A DNA stretch of 53,626 nt from a virus. A model generated the notes under the pieces. That model was not told where the DNA came from. It was given only the letters and a program-made list of their open reading frames with translations, and ran no database searches. Both the position numbers and the translations under genes were made by a program. The stretch is from positions 1 to 53,626 of IMG/VR virus record IMGVR_UViG_3300030117_006365; one strand, given 5' to 3'. This document shows, in pieces, positions 36,903 to 46,738 of this stretch (the first letter of the stretch is position 1; each line of letters opens with the position of its first letter).

Positions 36903-39900
36903 ATGAGTAAAAAAGAATATTGGGTTGGCGACAACCTATACACAGTCGATGATGAACATGAAGAAGAGTTTCTTCAGAATCACGAGAATGCAAAATTAAA
37001 AGAAGAAGACACTGACGATTATACTGTTGGCGAAGACGGTCAACGATATACAGTAAATAAGAACGATAAAGAAGAGTTCTTAGAAAAATATCCTGAAGCA
37101 AAACTGCTGTCGGGAAACCAATCAAGCTCTACAGAAAGTGCGACTGTAGGGCAATCAACTCAAGCACGGAAAAATCAATACGACGATTCGGAATTTGCTA
37201 CGGAAGGTATTTTATCGGAATCACAACTCAATCTTAATTCACTATCAGATCATAATATAGACTTCGGGCCTATGCCCGAGATAACCACTGACATCACTGG
37301 TGTTAGTGAGGAAAAGGCTCAAAAACTACTTCAAGACAAGTGGATGGAGCATGGTTTCACATTTGAACAAAAAACTGTTGGTTTAAATAGAATAGAGGTT
37401 ACAGCTTTAAACGGAGAAAAAGAGATATTTAATCTAGGTGGTTTTAAAGGCACGCAAGAAGAAGAAGCTAAACGTATGGACGCTTGGATGAGAGAAAGAG
37501 CTCAACACCAAGGAGACAAACTTCAAACTTTACTATCACATGTTAATGTCACTCAAGATCAAACTAGCACTATTAGACCAACTCAAGATAATGCTCAAGA
37601 TCAAATAAATAAATTAAGAGAAGCTTGGGAGTTAGAGGGTATGTCTGACGAAGATGTTTTAGAAGTCTATAACAAGTATATGGACAACAATAGAAAATTT
37701 GTTCAATATGACATGGACGAAGGGTATGGTCCCGGAGCATCTCAGTGGGTTGATGATATGCATAAAAAACAAGACCAACTGGAGAAAGCTGGTTTTAATA
37801 AGTCTGGAAGGGACTTTAAAAAAAATATAGATAATTTAAACACTCTTGTTGAGGGTAGAAAAGATTATAGAAAACAGGAGGCGTTAAAAAAATACGAAGC
37901 TCAAACAGGTGTTAGTATAGACGGTATGTACGATGACGATGGTATAACTGATAAGGGTATCAAAATACTAAATAGTCAAGAATACAAAAATATATACAAT
38001 AGTTTAAAAGTAGATAAGGATAAACAACAGAAGCACCTTGACAAATATTTTTTAAATAGTAAAACTCAAGATTTCTTAGAAGCAAATCTTAAAAAAGAAA
38101 TCGAAAAATTTTCAAACAATCCGTTTGTAAAATCTTCCACTCAAAAAGAATTACTTGAACTAGCTATTGACAAAAAGAACGCTATGAGCGATAAGTTAAC
38201 TGAAAAAGTTAATAAGTTTAACGTTGCTCATGGTGATTTAGAAAATATATACACTGAGTTATCTGACGCTGCTAAATGGTTAAACTCGATAGGTAATGGA
38301 GAGGAAAAACTAGAGGAGATAAAAGCGAAACATGATTTAACAACCGAAGAGGGTGTTAGAGCTGCTCAAGCTGAATTAAATTTATTTCAAGCTCAATATC
38401 AAGAGAAGAGAGATAGGTTTGATTTTCTACAGAAAAAAAGAGGTCAATATGAAAAGTTCGCTAACAATATAGCTAAAGACTTAAACTCTAAAGACGCTTT
38501 AACAGAAGGTCAAATAACAACCGTTATTGACGCCTTAAACAGAAACTACCAACAAGGTACAGTTATGAGTGTTCAACTAATGAATGCTACTATAGATCTA
38601 GCTCAAGGTATAGGTGAGGCTGGTGATATGATACTATCTATACCTAAAGAAATAGTTAAAGCTATAGACAATCCAGCTGTTGATGGTTATATACAAGCTA
38701 ATCCAGGTGTTAATTCAAATACATCTAATAAAGAAAAAGAAAATTGGTGGAGTGAACTAAATGCTAGCATAGATGATTGGCAAAAGGGAACACAACTACT
38801 AATTGAAAAACCAACTAAATTTAATGAGATAAATTCTTTAAGTAGTTTTGGAGAATGGGTTAGTGGTATGGCTGCTGGTCAAGTACCAATACTAGCAACA
38901 ATGGCTGTTAGTGGTGGTGCTTCATTATATATTATGGGTGCTTCAAGCGCTGGTTCTAAATGGAGAGAAATGAACGATGCTAAGGACGAATATAATAGAA
39001 CTGGTGGTTTGTATGGTACTAATCATGCTTGGGGAACTATGTTTGCTAATTCTGTATTTACTGGTACAGCTGAAGCATTATCTGAAAGAATAACACTTGG
39101 TCAAGTTAATAGAATGAAAGGTATACTTGGTTTTGGTGACGTTGCTAAACTAGGTTTTGAAAAAACTCTAAGACAGTCAGTTTTTCAAACAGCTAGATTA
39201 GCCGCGACAGATAGATTAACAGAGGGTGTATCTGAGTCTGTTGCACAATTATCTAGTAATTTTGCTGATGTTGTTTCTGGTAGTAAGAGTTATGCTGATA
39301 TATGGGAAGGTATACCAGAGTCATTTGTTAGTGGAGTTATAATATCACAGGGATTAGCAACTCCTGGTCTAGGTAAAGCGCTATCTGCTCCATTTAGATC
39401 AGCTGATACAAACCAAAGGGTTGGTGAAATGTCTAAGAAGATAAACGAACTAACTAAACGTGCTGGAAGATTTGATATTGATTCTAAAGAAAGAAAAGCT
39501 ATAGAGGCTGAAATCGCTGGACTAGTTGATAAGAGTAATAGTTTAATAGAACAAGATATTAAGAGAGTCAATCTACTAACAGATGGGGAAAAGAAAGCTC
39601 TTATAAACATAGAGAAACAAAACTACGAAGCTAGGAAGAAAGCTGAAGATATAATGTTAGATAAGAAACTAACAGATAAAGAAAAGAAACAACAATTAGC
39701 TGATCTACAAGCTAAGGTTGACATGAGGGCTAAAACCAAAAATGATATAATAGGTAAGTACGAGCCTAACGTTGTTGACGCTAATTACGAAAGAGAGATG
39801 GATTGGTTTAAAAGACAAGCTGAACTATCTAATCAACGTGGTGATATTAAAACGAAAGTAAGAGAAGTTAGTAGAGATGAATTTATAGATCTTAATGCTA

Positions 39901-42900
39901 AACAAGAGGGTGAAAAATCTAAAGCAGCAGTTGATGATGCTATTATGCAAAAACAAGGTGAGATAGAGGGTTTGTTAAATGTACTTAGATCACCACGTAG
40001 AAAAAATCAAAGTGTAGAACAATATAATGAAACTAAAAAAGACGCTTCAAGATTACTAAAACAAGCTAGATCACAAGAAAGTCAAATGATGTCTGTCTTA
40101 GCCCAAGGTAATGATTACGGTATGATGATACCTAAAATTAAAAATGGAAACCTAGTTGGAATGGATGTTGTTATAAATAGAAATGCAGCATTAACTGATG
40201 GTCAACTAAACACTGGTGCTCATGAATTTTTACATGCTCAATTTGCTAACACACTTAAAGGAGATCCTGGTGCTAGAAGTGTATTAGGTCAACAAATGAA
40301 TAAAATTATCAACACTGGTAAAATGCGATTTAAAAACCCTAGTGCTAAAGCTGAGTACGCTAATAGAATATCTATGTACGAAAAGGATAAAAGAGGGGAG
40401 GAGCAGTTTACTATACTATCTGAAATGATGAGAGATGGTAAGGTGTCTATAAATGAAGGAACGACACAGAAGTTTAAAGACTTTTTTAGAAGGTTTAGTA
40501 GAAATTATAACAATAGACCTATAGCTTTTAATGAAACTCAAGATGTATTAGACTTTATAAAAGACTTTGATTATAATATAAGAAAAAACAAACTAAGTCC
40601 TGCTATGGCAGAAATGCTACAGAAAGGAGCTAACGGAAGAATGTTTGAAGACGTCAAAGATAGTAAGACTAGAGATCAAATGAAATCTTTTAATAGAGCT
40701 GTTGATTTAAATAGAAGGCAGAATCCAGATTTAAAAAGAGAATACGATCAGTTTGTTCAAAACAGTGATGGGACTAGAAAATACGAAGACCACAAGATGT
40801 TTACAGACTCTCCAGATTATTATGGGGCTTATTTGAATATAGTTGAAGGGAGAGCTCTAGACGGTTTAATTCAGCATGGTATGACTGAACGTGGTTTACC
40901 ACCAGAAGCTTTAAGAGAGTTTACGAGAATGGCTAAGGAGGAGGTTGGAAGACGTTTCTTAGAAAACTACGACTACGATAAGAATGATAGTTTATTTGGT
41001 TGGTTAACTGGTGTGTCAGGAGGAGCTGGTATGTCTATTATATATAGAGCTAAAGGTGACGTGATGGTTAAATATAAGAAAGATAACAAAGCTGAACTAA
41101 CCTCTATAGATAAACCTGTTAGTGATGATGGTGCTAGACTAAGTGATGTGATACAGGACGAAAGAGATATACTGTTAGAAGAAATAGACAATCAAGATTT
41201 ATCTTTAAATAGAAGAAGAGAAGCTAAGCAGGCTGTTAGAGATCTTAAAGTTAAAGAAATGTTAAATTTCTCTGACAACGCTAGAAAAGCTATTATATTA
41301 AATATCCGTGAAATGGATATTCCATTAGATGGGTTAACATACAAGGGTGTTAAAGATCTTTTAATTAGTGTTGATAAAAAAGCTACATCAGAAAAGAAGA
41401 TTACTCCTAATGGACCTTTATTTCCAGTATTAAATGCTGTTGCTACTGAATTTGGTGTTGACCCATTAAGAATATTAGCTAAGCAAGATTTAAACGGGGA
41501 GCAAAGAGAAGCAGCTCAAAGTTACATACTAGACAAAACAACAAACGAAGATGGTAGCTTTAACACCGATTTATTAGATATGTTACCAGAGGGAGAAACG
41601 AGGAGTGGTGAGGCAACTGGTATAGCAAACACCAAACTAGGTCAATTGTATCAAACAGGTGCTAGGCTAAAAGTTGCTGAAGGTGCTGACAAAGCTTTAG
41701 GTCAAAAGAAAGCTCAAATAAAAAGAAGTAACATATCAAAAGCAGAGTTCTTAGATATATTTGGTATTGAACCAAATGGTAAACTTAGGAAAGGAACTAA
41801 AGCTGACGGTGCTATAAGAGCTTTAGTTGTTGCTACTGCTCAAATAGCTGCTAATCAAGATATGCGAATAAACGCATTAACAAATGGTACTACCAATGAG
41901 GCTGTTGCGGCTAAGTTGGGTGATGGAAGATCTGAGGTTATGCTTAGTAAAAAAATAAAAGCAGAAAACCTAGATGTGTTTCAAGATCGTTGGGCTGAAG
42001 CTATTAGTGGTTTAGATTCTATAAACGTTCACGATTGGAAGTCTATAAAAGGACACTTAGTCAATGTGTATGGTGATGTTATGGAAAACAACGAGCTAAC
42101 AGGTATGGCTAAAGATTGGGCCAAGTGGAGTCAAGAGTTTGATGAGTTGAAGTTACCAGATAACTTTGAAAACGTTAATCACTTAGATTATTACAATAGG
42201 GAAACATATGTAATATCTAAAACAAATGAAGCATTATTAGATACCAGTATATTAAAAATGTTTGCTGGTAATTTTGTTTCACCAGTTAAAAGTGTTACAG
42301 AGTTGTTTAATAGTAGAGACAGGGTTAATAAAGCTAGAGGTTCAATTGTTGATTTTGGAAATCACGCTATAGAGAATTTAAAATGGAAACCTGAAAAACT
42401 AATTAGAACGTTATTTACACAGTACCAAGGCATGTATGCTGGTGCTTATAGAATAGGTGATGGTAGATGGACCGTTAAAAAGGGTAGAGTTGTAGCAGCA
42501 CCATTACCAGAGGGTCAAACAAAACACGGAACAAACAGAGGTCAAGTTTTTACTGGAATAGAAGATTTTATATCTACACTATCTAAGATTAATGGTTTTA
42601 AAAATATAAAAGGAAAAAGTAGAAAACAAATAGGTGAGATGTTCAACGTTGATTTAAAAACGTTTTCTGAAACATCTGATGCAGCTATTAAAGATCAAGA
42701 TTACGAAGGTAGATTAAACCAAGCTAAGGAAGCTAGGGAGGCCGTACAAGACTTAGTGGATTTTTATGTTGATAGAATATACAATGGAGAGGCTCAATTT
42801 GAGGACCTAGCTATGTTAACTAGAATGTTTGGTTCTAATATGAAGTCTCCTATGAAAAGAGCGGCTAATTTAGCTTATATAGCTAAAGGTGCTTCTAGTA

Positions 42901-45900
42901 TACCATCAGATCAAAGAGGTAAAAAGTTAGAATATGAACACATGGTTCCAACTAACTTAAAGATATTACAACTGGTAGACAGTTATGTTAACCAAAGAGG
43001 TGTTGTTGATGGATTTTGGGACGATTATACTGTCGCTGTTATACCTAAGACTATGGATAGAGTTTTAATAGATTCTGGTCTTAGAGATTTCATGCAACTA
43101 GGTTATCAACCTGGTATGGCCTCGTGGAAAAGATACTATAACAACCAAACCTTTGGTAAGAAAGGAATAGTACCAATTAAAAACATACAAACCGGAGAAA
43201 TAGTAGGACAAGAGTTTGTTAAAGCTAGTGATAAGTTTGTTGTCAATAAAAATGCTCAAACAGTTATACAAAATACTAGAGCTGAGGTTATGAAAAGTAA
43301 GTGGGGTTGGAAAAAGAAAAAACCAGAGATAAGAGGTATGTCTGCGTTTGACTTTGATGAAACACTTATTATAGATGGAGATAACTTTATAATGGCTAAC
43401 AACCCTGAGACTGGTGAGACAGAAAGAATAAGCTCTGAGGATTGGCCAACTAGAGGAACTGAATTAATGGATCAAGGTTGGGAGTTTGATTTTGATGATT
43501 TTATAAATGTAAGAGGAGGTGTTGAAGGTCCATTGTTTCAAAAGCTTTTAAATAGAATAGAAAAGTATGGACCAGAAAATAACTTTATATTAACAGCTAG
43601 ACCTCAAGAGTCCGCTATTGCTATACATGGTTGGTTAAAATCTAAAGGTGTTGAAATACCATTAGAAAATATAACTGGATTAGGTGATAGTAAAGGTGAT
43701 TCTAAAGCTGCTTGGATATTAGAGAAGTACAAAGAGGGTTACAACGATATGTATTTTGTTGATGACGCTTTGCCAAACGTGAAGGCTGTTAAGCATGTTA
43801 TGGATCAGTTAGATGTTAAGGGTAGTTCTGTTCAAGTTGGTGTAAGAAAAATTGGTGGTTTACTAGTTGATACCAATACACCTGAAGGTAAAAAGATTTG
43901 GGAAGAAATAAAAAACATACCAACTGTTAGATCTTCAACAACCAACTCTGTTAAGAAGTTTGGTCGATGGCTATTAGACACAGCAACACCTGAGGGCAAA
44001 GCTATACTAAAAGAATTTGAAAGCATACCAACAGTGAGCTCAAGTGAACCAGGTAGAGTTGTTAAAAGAGATAGTGACGCTATGAAAAGCAAATCTCTTA
44101 AAGAAAGAATTATTGACACTCAGTCTATAGATAAAGATTTTAACGACATGTTAGCTAGAACTTCTTTTGTTGGAGCTGACAGAGTTATATCAAAATCAGA
44201 AGCTCAACGTTTGGGTATAGGTAAAGGTAGATATGATTGGTTTGTTCCACCTTCAGCTGAGGATATGAAAGGTTTATTCTATAGGTTTTTAGGTAAAGGG
44301 GAACAGGGTAACGCTGATATGAAGTGGTACAGAGAGTTCTTGTCTGATCCATATGCTAAAGGAATAAAAGCTTGGACGAACTATGTTCAAGGTATGGCTA
44401 ATGATTATACGGCTCTTAGAAAAGCCATGCCAAATGCAGCTAAAGTGTTAAAACAAAACCTACCAAATTCTCCGTTTACAGGCGATGCTGCTATTAGAGT
44501 ATACCTGTGGAATAAAAATGGTATTGAAATACCAGGTTCCTCGCCCCAACAAGTTCAACAAATGGTTGAATTCGTAGAGGCTGATCCTGATTTAGTTGGT
44601 TTTGCTGAAGCCTTAAGTAGAGTTAGTAAGAGACCAGAGGGATATGTACAACCTACAGAAAATTGGGCTGTACAGAGTATAGCGTATGATTTAAAAGAAG
44701 CTGGTTATACTTTAGGCAGAAAAGATTTTTTACATGAGTGGGTTGAAAATAAAAACATTATTTTCTCAGATAAAAATTTAAATAAAATAGAGGCTATATA
44801 CGGTAAGCCAACTAGAACAGCTTTAGAAAACATGCTTCATAGAATGGAGACTGGTGTTAATAGACCTACCGGTAGAGATGGTGCTACTAATAGATTTTTA
44901 AACTGGATAAATGGTTCGGTTGGAGCAGTGATGTTCTTTAATATGAGATCTGCTTTACTACAAACTATATCTACAGTTAACTTTATAAACTGGGAGGATA
45001 ATAACATATTTAGAGCCGCTCAAGCTTTTGCTAATCAACCTCAATTCTGGAGTGATTTCGCGATGATATTTAATTCAGATATGCTTAAACAAAGAAGATC
45101 TGGATTACAAATAGATGTCAACGCTAATGAGCTATCTAATGCTTTTAGAGATGGAAGAAGTAAACCAGAAGCTGTTATTAGATGGTTGTTAGAAAAAGGT
45201 TTTATGCCTACTCAAATAGCTGATAGTTTTGCTATAGCTATGGGTGGTTCTAGTTTTTATAGAAACAGGTTGAATGATTATATAAGAGAGGGTGCTACAC
45301 CAGAGCAAGCGCAGAATCAGGCTTGGTTAGACTTCCAAGAGATAGCTGAAGAAACACAACAGTCTTCTAGACCTGATTTAATATCAGAACAACAAGCTGG
45401 TGTTTTAGGTAGATTAATACTTGCTTGGCAAAACACTCCAATGCAGATGACTAGGTTAACAAAGAAAGCTTTGTCCGATCTTGCTAACGGTAGAGGTAGT
45501 GCTAAAGCTAATATATCAAGAATAATGTATTATGGATTTATTCAAAATATTATATTTGGTATACTACAAAGTGGATTAGCGTTTATTGCTTTTGGTGATG
45601 AAGAGGAAGAAAAGAAAAAGAAAACAGAAAGAGTTTTAAATGGAGCGTTTGACACGTTATTAAGAGGTACTGGGGTTGGTGGTGCTGTTGTAGCAACATT
45701 AAAAAACACTATATTAAAATTCATAGAACAGAGAAAGAAAGGTTGGACGGGTGATCAAACATATACTATTATTGAAGCCATAAACTTATCACCTCCTCTT
45801 GGTAGTAAGTTTAGAAAAATATATAACGCTATACAAACTGACAAGTTTAATAAGGGTGTTAGTGAGAAGTTAAAATATAGAATTGAAAATCCATTTTTAA

Positions 45901-46451
45901 GTATAGTTGGTAATGTTGTTGAAGCATTAACTAACTTCCCAATGGCTAGATTAATAAACAAAGCTAATAACATAGAAGAAGCTATAACTGGTAATCACGA
46001 TCTTTGGCAAAGAATAGCAATGTTAGGTGGTTGGAATAGATGGACTGTTGGTGCTGAAGACGAAGAGCTAGAAGAAGCTAAACAAGAAGTTAAAGATGAA
46101 AAGGCTGAAAAAAAGAAAATAGAAAAAGAAATAAAAAAAGAGGAAGAGAAAAAGAAAAAAGAAGAAGAAAAGAAAGCTGAAGAAGAGAAAAAGAAAAAAG
46201 ATGGAATAAAACAAGTTAGATGCTCTGCTACCAAATCAAACGGTCAAAGATGTAACATGATGGTTGAGACTAAAAACAAAACAGCTAAGTGTGTGTATCA
46301 TAGAGATTTAACTGATGAGGAGAAAAAAGAAGGTACTGATAGGGATAACGATGGAATAAAGGAGTTTAGATGTACAGCAACAAAGAAAAATGGTCAACGT
46401 TGTAAAAATAGAACAGAGAATAAAAACAAGAAATGTTATGCTCATCAATAA
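36903..46451 (+). CDS. giant multidomain internal virion/ejection-like protein (3182 aa)
   Basis: The N-terminus has two ~34-residue repeats (YWVGDNLYTVDD...EEFLQ; YTVGEDGQRYTVN...EEFLE). Long coiled coils and a hydrophobic region near residues 650-690 follow. A zincin motif, H1107-E-F-L-H1111, lies in NTGAHEFLHAQF. A HAD phosphatase has motif I FDFDETL (D2150, D2152, T2154), motif II LTARP (T2231) and motif IV VDDALPN (D2287/D2288). A 29-aa tandem duplication (…DT-x-TPEGK…IPTV…) follows. A C-terminal virion-protein region has QNTPMQMTRL and a membrane helix (IIFGILQSGLAFIAFG). Last are two CxATxxNGQRC...KCxxH zinc-binding-like modules. Giant polyvalent proteins of this type are usually packaged and injected. 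Confidence 0.7.
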   Translation: MSKKEYWVGDNLYTVDDEHEEEFLQNHENAKLKEEDTDDYTVGEDGQRYTVNKNDKEEFLEKYPEAKLLSGNQSSSTESATVGQSTQARKNQYDDSEFATEGILSESQLNLNSLSDHNIDFGPMPEITTDITGVSEEKAQKLLQDKWMEHGFTFEQKTVGLNRIEVTALNGEKEIFNLGGFKGTQEEEAKRMDAWMRERAQHQGDKLQTLLSHVNVTQDQTSTIRPTQDNAQDQINKLREAWELEGMSDEDVLEVYNKYMDNNRKFVQYDMDEGYGPGASQWVDDMHKKQDQLEKAGFNKSGRDFKKNIDNLNTLVEGRKDYRKQEALKKYEAQTGVSIDGMYDDDGITDKGIKILNSQEYKNIYNSLKVDKDKQQKHLDKYFLNSKTQDFLEANLKKEIEKFSNNPFVKSSTQKELLELAIDKKNAMSDKLTEKVNKFNVAHGDLENIYTELSDAAKWLNSIGNGEEKLEEIKAKHDLTTEEGVRAAQAELNLFQAQYQEKRDRFDFLQKKRGQYEKFANNIAKDLNSKDALTEGQITTVIDALNRNYQQGTVMSVQLMNATIDLAQGIGEAGDMILSIPKEIVKAIDNPAVDGYIQANPGVNSNTSNKEKENWWSELNASIDDWQKGTQLLIEKPTKFNEINSLSSFGEWVSGMAAGQVPILATMAVSGGASLYIMGASSAGSKWREMNDAKDEYNRTGGLYGTNHAWGTMFANSVFTGTAEALSERITLGQVNRMKGILGFGDVAKLGFEKTLRQSVFQTARLAATDRLTEGVSESVAQLSSNFADVVSGSKSYADIWEGIPESFVSGVIISQGLATPGLGKALSAPFRSADTNQRVGEMSKKINELTKRAGRFDIDSKERKAIEAEIAGLVDKSNSLIEQDIKRVNLLTDGEKKALINIEKQNYEARKKAEDIMLDKKLTDKEKKQQLADLQAKVDMRAKTKNDIIGKYEPNVVDANYEREMDWFKRQAELSNQRGDIKTKVREVSRDEFIDLNAKQEGEKSKAAVDDAIMQKQGEIEGLLNVLRSPRRKNQSVEQYNETKKDASRLLKQARSQESQMMSVLAQGNDYGMMIPKIKNGNLVGMDVVINRNAALTDGQLNTGAHEFLHAQFANTLKGDPGARSVLGQQMNKIINTGKMRFKNPSAKAEYANRISMYEKDKRGEEQFTILSEMMRDGKVSINEGTTQKFKDFFRRFSRNYNNRPIAFNETQDVLDFIKDFDYNIRKNKLSPAMAEMLQKGANGRMFEDVKDSKTRDQMKSFNRAVDLNRRQNPDLKREYDQFVQNSDGTRKYEDHKMFTDSPDYYGAYLNIVEGRALDGLIQHGMTERGLPPEALREFTRMAKEEVGRRFLENYDYDKNDSLFGWLTGVSGGAGMSIIYRAKGDVMVKYKKDNKAELTSIDKPVSDDGARLSDVIQDERDILLEEIDNQDLSLNRRREAKQAVRDLKVKEMLNFSDNARKAIILNIREMDIPLDGLTYKGVKDLLISVDKKATSEKKITPNGPLFPVLNAVATEFGVDPLRILAKQDLNGEQREAAQSYILDKTTNEDGSFNTDLLDMLPEGETRSGEATGIANTKLGQLYQTGARLKVAEGADKALGQKKAQIKRSNISKAEFLDIFGIEPNGKLRKGTKADGAIRALVVATAQIAANQDMRINALTNGTTNEAVAAKLGDGRSEVMLSKKIKAENLDVFQDRWAEAISGLDSINVHDWKSIKGHLVNVYGDVMENNELTGMAKDWAKWSQEFDELKLPDNFENVNHLDYYNRETYVISKTNEALLDTSILKMFAGNFVSPVKSVTELFNSRDRVNKARGSIVDFGNHAIENLKWKPEKLIRTLFTQYQGMYAGAYRIGDGRWTVKKGRVVAAPLPEGQTKHGTNRGQVFTGIEDFISTLSKINGFKNIKGKSRKQIGEMFNVDLKTFSETSDAAIKDQDYEGRLNQAKEAREAVQDLVDFYVDRIYNGEAQFEDLAMLTRMFGSNMKSPMKRAANLAYIAKGASSIPSDQRGKKLEYEHMVPTNLKILQLVDSYVNQRGVVDGFWDDYTVAVIPKTMDRVLIDSGLRDFMQLGYQPGMASWKRYYNNQTFGKKGIVPIKNIQTGEIVGQEFVKASDKFVVNKNAQTVIQNTRAEVMKSKWGWKKKKPEIRGMSAFDFDETLIIDGDNFIMANNPETGETERISSEDWPTRGTELMDQGWEFDFDDFINVRGGVEGPLFQKLLNRIEKYGPENNFILTARPQESAIAIHGWLKSKGVEIPLENITGLGDSKGDSKAAWILEKYKEGYNDMYFVDDALPNVKAVKHVMDQLDVKGSSVQVGVRKIGGLLVDTNTPEGKKIWEEIKNIPTVRSSTTNSVKKFGRWLLDTATPEGKAILKEFESIPTVSSSEPGRVVKRDSDAMKSKSLKERIIDTQSIDKDFNDMLARTSFVGADRVISKSEAQRLGIGKGRYDWFVPPSAEDMKGLFYRFLGKGEQGNADMKWYREFLSDPYAKGIKAWTNYVQGMANDYTALRKAMPNAAKVLKQNLPNSPFTGDAAIRVYLWNKNGIEIPGSSPQQVQQMVEFVEADPDLVGFAEALSRVSKRPEGYVQPTENWAVQSIAYDLKEAGYTLGRKDFLHEWVENKNIIFSDKNLNKIEAIYGKPTRTALENMLHRMETGVNRPTGRDGATNRFLNWINGSVGAVMFFNMRSALLQTISTVNFINWEDNNIFRAAQAFANQPQFWSDFAMIFNSDMLKQRRSGLQIDVNANELSNAFRDGRSKPEAVIRWLLEKGFMPTQIADSFAIAMGGSSFYRNRLNDYIREGATPEQAQNQAWLDFQEIAEETQQSSRPDLISEQQAGVLGRLILAWQNTPMQMTRLTKKALSDLANGRGSAKANISRIMYYGFIQNIIFGILQSGLAFIAFGDEEEEKKKKTERVLNGAFDTLLRGTGVGGAVVATLKNTILKFIEQRKKGWTGDQTYTIIEAINLSPPLGSKFRKIYNAIQTDKFNKGVSEKLKYRIENPFLSIVGNVVEALTNFPMARLINKANNIEEAITGNHDLWQRIAMLGGWNRWTVGAEDEELEEAKQEVKDEKAEKKKIEKEIKKEEEKKKKEEEKKAEEEKKKKDGIKQVRCSATKSNGQRCNMMVETKNKTAKCVYHRDLTDEEKKEGTDRDNDGIKEFRCTATKKNGQRCKNRTENKNKKCYAHQ
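43854..44048 (+). repeat. tandem 29-residue duplication inside the giant protein
   Basis: Segment 43854-43940 (GGLLVDTNTPEG...IPTVRSST) and segment 43962-44048 (GRWLLDTATPEG...IPTVSSSE) encode two copies of a 29-residue unit separated by seven residues, directly after the HAD domain. The DNA has diverged, so the duplication is not recent. Confidence 0.8.
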
Positions 46452-46453
46452 AC

Positions 46454-46476
46454 GTGTAATAATAATAGTATAACAA
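46454..46476 (+). promoter_or_regulatory. candidate promoter element after the giant gene
   Basis: GTGTAATAAT followed by aatagtataac lies in the 39-base gap between the giant gene and the 59-aa gene. It resembles the ATGTAACTAT elements at 18442 and 30999 but with one or two changes. Weak support. Confidence 0.25.
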
Positions 46477-46490
46477 AAAAGATTTAAAAT

Positions 46491-46670
46491 ATGATAAATT
46501 GGATAAATTCCTGGACATCAGGTAATAAGAAAGATAGATATGAACTAACATTTAGAATAAGTACACTAACTGTATTTGAACTAATGTTTTGTCCTTGTTG
46601 GAAGTGCAAGAATAAAGGTACTTGCCCAAGATTTAGATTTATGGTTTTAAACTTTGGGTTTGAAATATAA
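46491..46670 (+). CDS. small Cys-cluster protein (59 aa)
   Basis: The 59-residue frame MINWINSWTSGNKKDRYELT continues to FELMFCPCWKCKNKGTCPRF and ends GFEI. Four Cys within 11 residues (CPCWKCKNKGTC) look like a small metal-binding knuckle. It has an A/T-rich leader and its stop overlaps the next start (TAATG). No family is recognised. Confidence 0.55.
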   Translation: MINWINSWTSGNKKDRYELTFRISTLTVFELMFCPCWKCKNKGTCPRFRFMVLNFGFEI

Positions 46671-46738
46671 TGTGTCCTTGTCCGATATGTGTGACAGCAA
46701 TCGTTCTTGCGGCATGTAGTTATAAGTTGTTAAAATGA
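46670..46738 (+). CDS. 22-aa Cys-rich hydrophobic micro-protein
   Basis: A 22-codon frame (MCPCPICVTAIVLAACSYKL plus LK) fits exactly between two genes. Its ATG overlaps the upstream stop (TAATG) and its TGA overlaps the next ATG (ATGA). The CPCPIC start and hydrophobic VTAIVLAA centre suggest a small membrane or metal-binding peptide. Only the overlap architecture and composition support it. It could instead be only a coupling leader. Confidence 0.45.
   Translation: MCPCPICVTAIVLAACSYKLLK

Noticed and set aside
45995-46234. Minus-strand Ser/Phe-rich frame
   Set aside because: It is the complement of the Lys/Glu-rich coiled coil at the end of the giant protein.
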